DNA from: Thalassotalea insulae
GTDB taxonomy: Bacteria > Pseudomonadota > Gammaproteobacteria > Enterobacterales > Alteromonadaceae
Assembly (NCBI RefSeq): GCF_030161395.1
Contig: NZ_BSST01000001.1
Location: 4,317,948-4,381,947, forward strand
DNA length: 64,000 nt
Reading direction: 5' to 3'
Part shown: one piece after another, positions 8,214 through 16,608 of the stretch
Position numbering within the stretch: position 1 is the first letter of the stretch
How the letters are laid out: the number at the start of each line of letters is the position of its first letter
Translations under genes and position numbers: made by a program
Notes under the pieces: generated by a model
The model's database searches: none
What the model was told of the DNA's origin: nothing
The model's input: only the letters and a program-made list of their open reading frames with translations

Positions 8214-10613
8214 TTAATCCCTCAGTGATGCATTCAGTTCAACTTTTAATGTATCGACCACGCGATTAACGACATCATTGATATCTTTTTCTTCAAGTGT
8301 CTTTTCATGATCTTGCAATACCATGGCAATCGCTAAGCTCTTGGATCCAGCTTCAATTCCATTACCTCGGTATACATCGAACAAGTTTAGATCAACTAAA
8401 TAATTTCCGCCAACATTTTCAATGAGTTGTAGCACTTTTTTTGCTTCAACTTCTTCGTTAACTATCACAGCAATATCACGTCTATTTGCAGGAAAGCGAG
8501 AGATTTCGCCCGCTTCAGGGATATTTTGTGTTGAAATTTCGGACAATAACAGTTCAAAAACTAATGTCCGGCCATTTAGTCCTAATTTTCTTTCTAATTC
8601 AGGATGTAAGGTACCAACATGACCAACTAAGCGACCATCTTTATAAATAGCTGCCGTTTGACCAGGATGTAAAGCATCAATTTCAGCTTTAACGAATTGA
8701 TAGCCATGCTGATTTGCTGTTAATGCCAGTAAGGCTTCAACATCAGCTTTTATATCATAAAAGTCAGCGGCTTTTTTATCCATATCCCAGTGTTCTTTAT
8801 CGACATTACCACTAATAACACCTGCGATCATTTGCTGCTGACGCACACCGTTTTCCGCTGATTGATCAGGAATAAAACGTAAACCTGTTTCAAATAAACG
8901 CACACGGTTTTGCTGACGATTTTGGTTATACACCACAGATTGTAACAATCCAGTCCACAAACTAAGACGCATCACCGACATTTCTGAAGAAATAGGATGT
9001 GGCAAAGTCATCACTTCCTGCTCAGGATGTAATAAGCTTTGTACCTTAGGATCGACAAAACTATAAGTGATCGCTTCCTGATAACCCCGGTTAACTAATG
9101 TTTGGCGTAATCTTGATAATGGTAATTGTGCTTCTTTTTGAGCGCACATCGCTAACGTTGCTTTTGGCGAAACATTAGGAATGTTGTTATAGCCAAATAT
9201 CCGTGCGACTTCTTCAATTAAATCTACTTCAATTGAAATATCAAAACGATAAGCCGGTACTAACACTGTCCATATATTATTATCAAAGCTCAATTCAAAA
9301 CCTAAACGGGTTAAGATTTCATTCACTTTTTCATCGTTAATATGATAGCCAATGCGAGCATCGAGCTTTTCACGACGTAAGCTAACAGTGCGTACTTGTG
9401 GTAGATGTTGTTCACTAACAGCTTCAACAATAGGTCCAGCCTGACCACCAACAACGTCCAGTAATAACTGAGTAGCACGCTCCATTGCATCATGTTGTAA
9501 CTGCGGGTCAACACCACGTTCATAACGATGCGACGAGTCTGTATGTAAACCGTATTGACGCGCTTTACCTAAAATCGCTAACGGGGCAAAAAACGCACTT
9601 TCTAAGAAAATATCGATAGTATTGTCGTTTACCCCAGAATCCTGACCACCAAAAATACCAGCCATGGCTAATGCTTTATTACTATCAGCAATTACTAAGG
9701 TTTCATCAGACAATTTTACTTCATTACCATCGAGTAATGTTAATGCTTCACCTTGCTCGGCATAACGAACATTTATATCACCATCAATTTTCGCTAAATC
9801 AAAAGCATGCATTGGGTGACCGAGTTCTAATAACACATAGTTAGTGATATCAACCACAGGATCAATAGAACGGGTACCGCTACGACGAAGTTTTTCCACC
9901 ATCCATAACGGTGTTTGCGCCTTAAGGTTGATATTTTTAATCACCCGGCCTAAATAACGCGGACAAGCGTTTTCAGCTGATAATGTGATCGCTTTTTTAT
10001 CATCAATCGTCGGCGTCACTGCGTTAATTTCAGGTGAGCTAACGGCTAAGCTATTTAATACGCCAACCTCTCTAGCTAGCCCTTTAAGGCCTAAACAATC
10101 TCCACGGTTAGCCGTTAAATCAACATCGATAGCAACATCATTTAAATCTAAATATTCGCGAATACACATCCCCACAGGAGCATCTTGTGGCAATTCAATA
10201 ATGCCATCAGCACTTTCTGCAAGACCGATTTCAGACTCACTACACAACATACCGTGAGAAGGCACACCACGTAACTTCGCTTTTTTAATTTTAAAATTAC
10301 CTGGTAAGACCGCGCCAACAGTTGCTACTGCTACTTTTAATCCTAAGCGACAATTTTTAGCACCACAAACGATATCAACCAGTTCACCATCGTTAAAATC
10401 AGCGCCTAAATTAATTTTTGTTACTTGTAACTTATCAGCATCAGGATGTGGGCCGCATTCTACCACTTCACCGATAAGTACACCGGTAAATTCTCCAGCA
10501 ACAGGCTCAACCGCATCAACTTCCAGTCCAGCCATCGTTATTTGATGTGATAATTCTTCAGAAGAAATAGCAGGATTAACCCACTCTCGTAACCAAGATT
10601 CACTAAATTTCAT
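8214..10613 (-). CDS. pheT: Phenylalanyl-tRNA synthetase beta subunit
   Basis: The 799-residue beta chain of the (alpha-beta)2 enzyme that charges tRNA-Phe; E. coli PheT has 795. Visible in order are the N-terminal EMAP/tRNA-binding domain, the B3/B4 editing domain (HPMHAFD, ESAFF), the B5 domain, the catalytic-like core, and the C-terminal FDX-ACB anticodon-binding domain (SRFPANRRDIAVIV). It follows pheS by 12 bases and precedes ihfA, the standard gammaproteobacterial operon. Confidence 0.97.
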   Translation of the reverse strand: MKFSESWLREWVNPAISSEELSHQITMAGLEVDAVEPVAGEFTGVLIGEVVECGPHPDADKLQVTKINLGADFNDGELVDIVCGAKNCRLGLKVAVATVGAVLPGNFKIKKAKLRGVPSHGMLCSESEIGLAESADGIIELPQDAPVGMCIREYLDLNDVAIDVDLTANRGDCLGLKGLAREVGVLNSLAVSSPEINAVTPTIDDKKAITLSAENACPRYLGRVIKNINLKAQTPLWMVEKLRRSGTRSIDPVVDITNYVLLELGHPMHAFDLAKIDGDINVRYAEQGEALTLLDGNEVKLSDETLVIADSNKALAMAGIFGGQDSGVNDNTIDIFLESAFFAPLAILGKARQYGLHTDSSHRYERGVDPQLQHDAMERATQLLLDVVGGQAGPIVEAVSEQHLPQVRTVSLRREKLDARIGYHINDEKVNEILTRLGFELSFDNNIWTVLVPAYRFDISIEVDLIEEVARIFGYNNIPNVSPKATLAMCAQKEAQLPLSRLRQTLVNRGYQEAITYSFVDPKVQSLLHPEQEVMTLPHPISSEMSVMRLSLWTGLLQSVVYNQNRQQNRVRLFETGLRFIPDQSAENGVRQQQMIAGVISGNVDKEHWDMDKKAADFYDIKADVEALLALTANQHGYQFVKAEIDALHPGQTAAIYKDGRLVGHVGTLHPELERKLGLNGRTLVFELLLSEISTQNIPEAGEISRFPANRRDIAVIVNEEVEAKKVLQLIENVGGNYLVDLNLFDVYRGNGIEAGSKSLAIAMVLQDHEKTLEEKDINDVVNRVVDTLKVELNASLRD

Positions 10614-10625
10614 TTGCTGCTATTC

Positions 10626-11606
10626 CTACTTAAACTGCTTTAAAAAACGAAGGTCATTCTCAAAAAATGAACGGAGATCATTAACGCCATAACGTAACAT
10701 AGTTAAGCGCTCTACCCCCATACCAAAGGCAAAGCCGGTATAAACTTCCGGATCGATGCCTACAGCTTTCAATACATTAGGATGAACCATGCCACAGCCT
10801 AAGACTTCTAACCATTTGCCATTTTTACCCATTACATCCACTTCTGCTGAAGGCTCAGTAAACGGGAAGTAAGACGGGCGAAAACGAATTTGCAGATCTT
10901 CTTCAAAAAAGTGGTGTAAGAAATCATGCAAAATCCCTTTTAAATGAGTAAAGCTGACATCTTTATCTACCATTAGGCCTTCAACCTGATGAAACATTGG
11001 CGTATGAGTTTGATCATAGTCATTACGGTAAACTTTACCCGGAGAAATAATCCGTAATGGTGGTTGTTCTTTCTCCATGGTACGAATTTGCACACCTGAC
11101 GTTTGCGTTCTTAACACTAACTTAGGGTTAAAGTAAAAAGTATCATGATCCTGACGTGCCGGGTGGTGCTCTGGAATATTCAAGGCATCAAAGTTATGAA
11201 AGTCGTCTTCTACTTCAGGCCCTTGCTTCACAGAAAAGCCCAGATCTCCAAAAAAGCTTTCAATACGTTCTATGGTTCTGCTCACCGGATGCAAGCCACC
11301 AGTCTCATTACCACGACCCGGTAAGGTAACATCGATAGATTCTTGCGCTAATTTTTGCTTGATCACTTCAGCTCGTAACAATTCACCGCGCTCAGTTAAC
11401 AACTTTTGTACCTGTTGTTTTGCCTGATTAATCACTTGTCCTGCTTTAGGCTTTTCTTCTTTAGGTAACTTACTTAAGCCTTTCATTTGCTCAGTAAATA
11501 AGCCTTTTTTTCCTAAAAAGTTAACGCGAACTTGATCAAGTTCAGCCGGATCTGTTGCAGCGGCAATCGCTTGCTCCGCTTGCAATATAATTTCGTCTAA
11601 GTTCAT
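10626..11606 (-). CDS. pheS: Phenylalanyl-tRNA synthetase alpha subunit
   Basis: 326-residue catalytic chain. It has the N-terminal coiled-coil (LDEIILQAEQAIAAATDPAELDQVRVNFLGKKG), motif 2 RNDYDQTHTPMFHQVEGL and motif 3 GFAFGMGVERL of class II synthetases. I start at ATG 11606, which has AGAGGAA six bases upstream and gives the normal N-terminus. The frame stays open to a TTG at 11693, but the added residues do not belong to the family. Confidence 0.97.
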   Translation of the reverse strand: MNLDEIILQAEQAIAAATDPAELDQVRVNFLGKKGLFTEQMKGLSKLPKEEKPKAGQVINQAKQQVQKLLTERGELLRAEVIKQKLAQESIDVTLPGRGNETGGLHPVSRTIERIESFFGDLGFSVKQGPEVEDDFHNFDALNIPEHHPARQDHDTFYFNPKLVLRTQTSGVQIRTMEKEQPPLRIISPGKVYRNDYDQTHTPMFHQVEGLMVDKDVSFTHLKGILHDFLHHFFEEDLQIRFRPSYFPFTEPSAEVDVMGKNGKWLEVLGCGMVHPNVLKAVGIDPEVYTGFAFGMGVERLTMLRYGVNDLRSFFENDLRFLKQFK

Positions 11607-11914
11607 GAGTTCCTCTAAAACGACTCTAAAGCACAAAATAGCAGGCTTTGGGTAGACTAGTGTATTGAAAAAATGGTCGAATAGTTTACACAAATTTATT
11701 ATAAAAATGTAGTAAAACCATAGCGTTTTTCATGATTTTTTATTCTCAGCTAGAGTAAAATTTAAAATAAAAACAACTTACTAAATTAGTGAAATTAGCG
11801 TAAGTTAAAGATAATGGCTAATCTTACATCAGATCTGGTCAAATATTGAGTACTGTAATTCCCGCGAGATTAAGTTATCAATCAAGCAGGTATAAGAAAT
11901 ATCCAAGGAAGCGA
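11607..11914. other. Divergent intergenic region pheS / EAL-HDOD gene
   Basis: About 310 AT-rich bases containing the promoters of both divergent genes. I see no convincing pheM-like leader peptide or attenuator hairpin for pheST, and no other gene. Confidence 0.5.
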
Positions 11915-13129
11915 ATGCAAGTTTACACCGCAAGACAAGCGATATTAAACCGCAGAGAACATGTAGTTGCCTATGAGCTGTTATATCGCGATAGTCCAGA
12001 CAACATATTCCCAAATATAGATCCTCATGAAGCAACCTCAAAAGTGGTGATGCAGACCCATTTAAATCAGGGGCTATCCCCTATCACAGACGCTAAACCA
12101 GCACTGATTAATTTTGGCGAGCAGTCACTAATAGATGGACTACCATTATTGTTACCTAGAAAGCAGGTTATGGTTGAAATTCTGGAAACTGTTACGCCAA
12201 ACGAGCAAGTCTATCAGGCCTGTAAAGCCCTTTACCATCAAGGCTACCACCTCGCACTCGATGACTTTATTTACCGTCCTGAGTGGAGCCGATTTTTTAA
12301 ATTTATTAAGTTAATTAAATTTGATATTCAATTAACACCGTTAGATAAAGTTGCGCCATTAGTTGAGAAATTAAAACAGCAAAAAAAGTTGAAGATACTC
12401 GCAGAAAAGGTTGAAACTCAAGAAGAATTTGAAGAAGCAAAACGTTTAGGGTTTCATTATTTTCAAGGTTATTATTTCTGTAAACCACAAATGAATGCCA
12501 GCTATGATCTGGAAACCAATCAGCCCGTTTTATTAAGTCTGGTCCATGAAAGTTTAAAATCGCCGATGAATATCAATAAGATTTCAAATTACTTTGAGCA
12601 TGACTCAGCACTTAGTTATAAACTGCTTAAATTTGTTAATTCCGGCATATTACCTATCACCCAACAGATGGATTCCATCAAAAAAGCAGTCGTTTACCTG
12701 GGTGATTTACAAATCAAAAAACTAATTTTGTTGATGGCTACCGGTATTATCGCCTCAAACAAACCGAAAGAACTAACCCGTATCGCCATTATTAGAGCAA
12801 GATTCTGTGAGCTTATTGCACAAAAGGCATTACCCGGCCAAAGCGAAGCTTGCTTTATTACGGGTCTGTTTTCTTTATTAGATGCGATGTTAGATAAACC
12901 TATGGCGGAAATACTAGAAAATTTATCACTGGCAGAAGAAGTCACCCTAGCGTTATTATCCCCTAAACCTTCAATATTAAAGTATGTCTTAGATACCGTA
13001 CGTGAATATGAGAAAGGTAGCTGGTATAAAACTAAGACCGCTGCAGATATGATCAATGTTGATTATGAGTTACTCGCAGGTTTTTATAAAGACGCGGTGA
13101 TCTGGGCCAATAAATATGATCATTGTTAA
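11915..13129 (+). CDS. EAL/HDOD signalling protein (YuxH type)
   Basis: 404 residues. The N-terminal half is EAL-like (QVYTARQAILNRREHVVAYELLYRDS ... ALDDF ... ILAEKVETQEEFEEAKRLGFHYFQGYYFCKP). Its signature glutamate motif reads YELL, and several metal ligands of true phosphodiesterases are not apparent, so c-di-GMP breakdown is doubtful. The C-terminal half is an HDOD domain (LSLVHESLKSPMNINKISNYFEHDSALSYKLLKFVN). Such proteins act as cytosolic adaptors in c-di-GMP or motility signalling. I choose ATG 11915, with AAGGAAG six bases upstream; the frame extends to a TTG at 11846. Confidence 0.82.
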   Translation: MQVYTARQAILNRREHVVAYELLYRDSPDNIFPNIDPHEATSKVVMQTHLNQGLSPITDAKPALINFGEQSLIDGLPLLLPRKQVMVEILETVTPNEQVYQACKALYHQGYHLALDDFIYRPEWSRFFKFIKLIKFDIQLTPLDKVAPLVEKLKQQKKLKILAEKVETQEEFEEAKRLGFHYFQGYYFCKPQMNASYDLETNQPVLLSLVHESLKSPMNINKISNYFEHDSALSYKLLKFVNSGILPITQQMDSIKKAVVYLGDLQIKKLILLMATGIIASNKPKELTRIAIIRARFCELIAQKALPGQSEACFITGLFSLLDAMLDKPMAEILENLSLAEEVTLALLSPKPSILKYVLDTVREYEKGSWYKTKTAADMINVDYELLAGFYKDAVIWANKYDHC

Positions 13130-13249
13130 ACCAGCTATATCAAATGACTAAAAAAGACAATTCATCTAAATAATCCTCATATTTTGCCTATACTGGTAAC
13201 AGCCTGTTGATGTTCTCTTAGATCAGGTAGACAAAACAACGAGGTATTA

Positions 13250-13813
13250 ATGATGAACAAAATTCAATTTTATACTGTAACCAGTATATTTTTCTTTTTA
13301 TCCGCTAGCGCTAATGCTGGTGAAACAGCAGAAACAAAAATCAAACGTGCGATGGCAGCAGCGCCTTCTGCTATTAGTGCAGAAGCGACTATTATCGATA
13401 GCGACGGAACAATATTAAAGCAAGGTTCAAATGGCTGGACCTGTTTACCAGATGTAATGCCAGGCGATAAAAACCCTATTTGCAATGATGCTGTATGGAT
13501 GAAAGCCATTCAAGCATTAAATAGTAAAGCACCTTTTACAACCGATAAAATAGGTATTTCATACATGTTAAAAGGTGATTTTGGCGCAGGCGTTAGCAAC
13601 TCAGATCCCTATCATACAGCCCATAAAAAGGCTGACGATTACGTAGAAACCGGGCCTCATTTAATGGTTATCGTACCGAAAGAAATGTTAAAAGGCTTAC
13701 CGACTGATCCATCTCAAGGCGGTCCTTACGTAATGTGGGGAGATACCCCATATGCCCACATTATGATCCCGATAGACGACAGCAAGGTATTAATGCCGAA
13801 TCATAAACACTAA
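13250..13813 (+). CDS. Secreted protein of unknown function
   Basis: 187 residues with a clear signal peptide (KIQFYTVTSIFFFLSASANAG). The mature part (AAPSAISAEATIIDSDGTILKQGSNGWTCLPD ... GPHLMVIVPKEMLKGLPTDPSQGGPYVMWGDTPYAHIMIPI) is compact, with one Cys pair. I have seen similar proteins only as uncharacterised entries. ATG is preceded by GAGG. It is monocistronic with its own terminator. Confidence 0.75.
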   Translation: MMNKIQFYTVTSIFFFLSASANAGETAETKIKRAMAAAPSAISAEATIIDSDGTILKQGSNGWTCLPDVMPGDKNPICNDAVWMKAIQALNSKAPFTTDKIGISYMLKGDFGAGVSNSDPYHTAHKKADDYVETGPHLMVIVPKEMLKGLPTDPSQGGPYVMWGDTPYAHIMIPIDDSKVLMPNHKH

Positions 13814-13830
13814 ATATTTTACACAGAGAT

Positions 13831-13862
13831 ATAAAAAACCCCGCTTAATTACGGGGTTTTTA
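13831..13862. terminator. Bidirectional intrinsic terminator
   Basis: AAAAAACCCCG...CGGGGTTTTT hairpin between the convergent secreted-protein gene and purC. Confidence 0.9.
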
Positions 13863-13871
13863 TCATAATGC

Positions 13872-14975
13872 TTAATCAATTAATTGATACTGTTCCTTTA
13901 AAATAGCGATGATTTCAGCTTTTGGGTTATCGCTTAAGACAATTTTTTCACCGGTAATTTTCTCAGCAATATCGGTGTAGGTTTTTGACAGCTGCATTAA
14001 CACTTCAACCGGTAAGTCGTTATCTCGAGCTAATGCTGTACGTTCTTCCATGCGATCCTTATTTAATAAAATATCAGGATCAGGGAAGTGTTTTAAAAGC
14101 ATCTGACGAAACCCTTCTTTTGAGTTTTCAACCACTTTACCACTACGGTATTGCTCGCCATCCCAAATACGTGATGAATCTGGCGTTCCTACTTCATCCA
14201 TATAAATCAACTTGTCATTACCTTGCTTATCTTTGACATAACCAAACTCAAACTTAGTATCAACAAAGATCTGATCAATAGACGCAAGTGCGGCAGCAAT
14301 AACATCAAAACCTTCCGTTAAAAGCTTTTCATATAGGGCAATATCGTCAATCGACTTAAAGTTAAACGCCTGATAATTATCTTCAATATTTTTGCGGGTG
14401 ATATTAACGTCATCAACCGCAGGTACGCCAGGAATACCTTCCAAAATACCTTTAGTAGACGGCGTTTGTAGAAGCTCTGGCAGTTTACTGTCTTTAGCTA
14501 AACCATCAGGAAGGTTAATACCACAAAACTCTCGTTCACCCTTTTCATAAGCGCGCCACATAGAGCCGGTAATATATTGACGACAAATAGCTTCTATTTT
14601 TACCGGAACAGCTTTTTGCACAATCCAAACGAACGGATGAGGGATATCCAATATATGACTATCAGCTAATCCTTGTTCTTTAAAAAGATTAAACCAATGA
14701 TTTGAGATTGCATTTAATGCAGCACCTTTACCGGGAACCCCTTTCATGCCCCCTTCACCAGTCCAGATACAGTCAAAGGCAGAAATTCGATCACTAATCA
14801 CCATTATCGCTAACGGCGTGTCAGCAGGTACGTCATAATCATTTTCACTGATTAGGCGACGACTATCTTCTTCGCTTAACCAGTAAACAGAACGAACCTT
14901 TCCACTATGAACGGGTTTGTTGGTACGAATGGGTAAATCATCGTTTACCGCTAACACTTGATCAGCAAGACTCAT
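13872..14975 (-). CDS. purC: SAICAR synthetase
   Basis: Phosphoribosylaminoimidazole-succinocarboxamide synthase joins aspartate to CAIR in purine synthesis. The 367-residue protein is the long form found in many marine gammaproteobacteria; the E. coli type has about 237. Diagnostic stretches are HSGKVRSVYWL, ISDRISAFDCIW, YITGSMWRAYEKGERE, DTKFEFGYV and DEVGTPDSSRIW. It is monocistronic. The upstream region has an imperfect TTAACGTTTAAC palindrome that only loosely resembles a PurR site. Confidence 0.94.
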   Translation of the reverse strand: MSLADQVLAVNDDLPIRTNKPVHSGKVRSVYWLSEEDSRRLISENDYDVPADTPLAIMVISDRISAFDCIWTGEGGMKGVPGKGAALNAISNHWFNLFKEQGLADSHILDIPHPFVWIVQKAVPVKIEAICRQYITGSMWRAYEKGEREFCGINLPDGLAKDSKLPELLQTPSTKGILEGIPGVPAVDDVNITRKNIEDNYQAFNFKSIDDIALYEKLLTEGFDVIAAALASIDQIFVDTKFEFGYVKDKQGNDKLIYMDEVGTPDSSRIWDGEQYRSGKVVENSKEGFRQMLLKHFPDPDILLNKDRMEERTALARDNDLPVEVLMQLSKTYTDIAEKITGEKIVLSDNPKAEIIAILKEQYQLID

Positions 14976-15160
14976 GTTTCTAACCTTATCTAGTTATACC
15001 AAATGAATTGATTAAATATTTAGGTCATTTGATATTATTAACGTTTAACTAAAGTTACTTTTTTACAGTGATTAGCGAACTTTGAATAAAAATAGACAAA
15101 CTCGCTGCACATAGTGTTCTACCGATTTAATTAATCACTTTAGCTAAAAATTAAAATGAG

Positions 15161-15184
15161 AAAAGGACGCTAGTGCGTCCTTTT
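15161..15184 (-). terminator. Terminator after rplT
   Basis: AAAAGGACGC-TAG-TGCGTCCTTTT hairpin just downstream of the rplT stop codon on the minus strand. Confidence 0.88.
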
Positions 15185-15206
15185 CATCAACTCTTTACTC
15201 TAACGA

Positions 15207-15563
15207 TTATGCTAAAGAAGCTTGCGCTTTTTCAACTAATACAGAGAAAGCTGCTTTATCGTATACTGCGATGTCAGCTAGAATCTTACGATCGATTTCA
15301 ATCGATGCTTTTTTCAAACCATTGATGAAACGGCTGTAAGATAAACCATTTTGACGAGCTGCCGCATTAATACGAGCAATCCAAAGTTGACGGAATTGAC
15401 GCTTACGTTGACGACGGTCACGGTATGCGTATTGGCCAGCTTTAGTTACAGCTTGAAAAGCAACGCGATAAACGCGACTACGAGCACCGTAGTAACCTTT
15501 AGCTTGCTTTAGAACTTTTTTATGACGTGCGCGTGCTACAACACCGCGTTTTACTCTTGCCAT
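15207..15563 (-). CDS. rplT: 50S ribosomal protein L20
   Basis: 118 residues, starting ARVKRGVVARARHKKVLKQAKGYYGARSRVYRVA, the invariant L20 N-terminus; it binds 23S rRNA early in 50S assembly. It is the last gene of the infC-rpmI-rplT cluster, 15 bases after rpmI. In E. coli L20 represses its own operon through the rpmI leader. Confidence 0.98.
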   Translation of the reverse strand: MARVKRGVVARARHKKVLKQAKGYYGARSRVYRVAFQAVTKAGQYAYRDRRQRKRQFRQLWIARINAAARQNGLSYSRFINGLKKASIEIDRKILADIAVYDKAAFSVLVEKAQASLA

Positions 15564-15578
15564 TTTCTATCTCTCCTA

Positions 15579-15773
15579 TTAACCGTGACGTAAAAGTTTT
15601 TTAACTGACTTAATGTCAGAAGCAGCGATTTGACACTTAGCACGTAAGTGACGCTTAACTTTTGTACGACGTTTAGTCAAGATATGACGTAAACCCGCTT
15701 GTTTGAACTTGTAGCCGTTAGCTGTCTTTTTAAAGCGCTTTGCAGCACCTTTGTTAGTTTTCATTTTAGGCAT
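15579..15773 (-). CDS. rpmI: 50S ribosomal protein L35
   Basis: 64-residue basic protein PKMKTNKGAAKRFKKTANGYKFK...RHILTKRRTKVKRHLR, the complete L35 family pattern. It lies between infC and rplT on the same strand, the standard order. Confidence 0.97.
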   Translation of the reverse strand: MPKMKTNKGAAKRFKKTANGYKFKQAGLRHILTKRRTKVKRHLRAKCQIAASDIKSVKKLLRHG

Positions 15774-15963
15774 TGAATATTACTCCACATTCATACTCAA
15801 TTCATTCATTTGAGCATTGCCATTGAAATTTAGCAACTTAGGCGAAAATCATCAGTAAAATAATTACTTAGATTTTACTTTCAGGCCTAAAATCACCGGT
15901 TAAAAACAATAGTGGTGAGCCATAATGAAACATTATGACTACTTGCTTAAACCAAACTATTGA
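15774..15963 (-). promoter_or_regulatory. infC-rpmI spacer, probable L20-responsive leader
   Basis: This 190-base non-coding spacer is long for a ribosomal protein operon. On the minus strand it contains several self-complementary stretches upstream of rpmI. In E. coli the equivalent place carries the L20 translational operator. Function here is inferred from position; I did not derive a confident fold. Confidence 0.4.
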
Positions 15964-16509
15964 TTATTTTTTTGGCGCTAAAACCATCACCATTTGTCGT
16001 CCTTCCGCTCGACGAGGGAAGAATTCTACTACTGTTAGTTCTTCTAAATCGTTTTTAACACGAGTCAAAAGATCTAAACCGAGTTCTTGGTGGGCCATTT
16101 CGCGACCACGGAAGCGTAAAGTAACTTTCACTTTATCGCCATCCTCTAAAAAGCGTTTCAAGCTACGTAATTTCACTTGATAATCGCCTTCATCTGTACC
16201 AGGACGGAATTTAATTTCCTTCACCTGAATTTGTTTTTGCTTTTTACGCTGTTCTTTTTGTTCCTTGGATTTTTCATATAGGAACTTACCGTAATCCATC
16301 ACACGACAAACTGGTGGCTTAGCTGTTGGGCTAATTTCGACTAAATCAACCCCTGCCTCTTCCGCTCTGTCCATTGCCTCATCTAATGAAACAATACCAG
16401 CAGCCTCACCATCATATCCGATTAATCGAACTTCTGTACCAGTAATTAACTCGTTTAAACGATGAGCTGGCTCTTTCTGCCCGCCTCGTTGACCACCTTT
16501 AATAGCCAT
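15964..16509 (-). CDS. infC: Translation initiation factor IF-3
   Basis: 181 residues with the IF-3 N-domain (RLIGYDGEAAGIVSLDEAMDRAEEAGVDLVEISPTAKPPVCRVMDYGKF) and C-domain (EIKFRPGTDEGDYQVKLR ... RFRGREMAHQELG). IF-3 binds the 30S subunit and checks start codons. The start is ambiguous in an informative way. ATG 16509 is only three bases from GGAGG, while the in-frame ATT at 16503, aligned with the rare AUU start of E. coli infC, has a near-ideal spacing of nine. Confidence 0.96.
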   Translation of the reverse strand: MAIKGGQRGGQKEPAHRLNELITGTEVRLIGYDGEAAGIVSLDEAMDRAEEAGVDLVEISPTAKPPVCRVMDYGKFLYEKSKEQKEQRKKQKQIQVKEIKFRPGTDEGDYQVKLRSLKRFLEDGDKVKVTLRFRGREMAHQELGLDLLTRVKNDLEELTVVEFFPRRAEGRQMVMVLAPKK

Positions 16510-16608
16510 GTTCCTCCAAAGAACTTTGTACCAACATTGTTTATTATTCTTGCATTAAATAACGTTGGATTAAAAAAATAATGTCCGTTTTAACTTAATC
16601 AATTGTAA

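Noticed and set aside
11607..11693. In-frame extension of pheS containing several Phe codons, like a pheM leader
   Set aside because: It starts at TTG, has no stop before pheS, no attenuator hairpin is visible, and ATG 11606 has a strong ribosome site.
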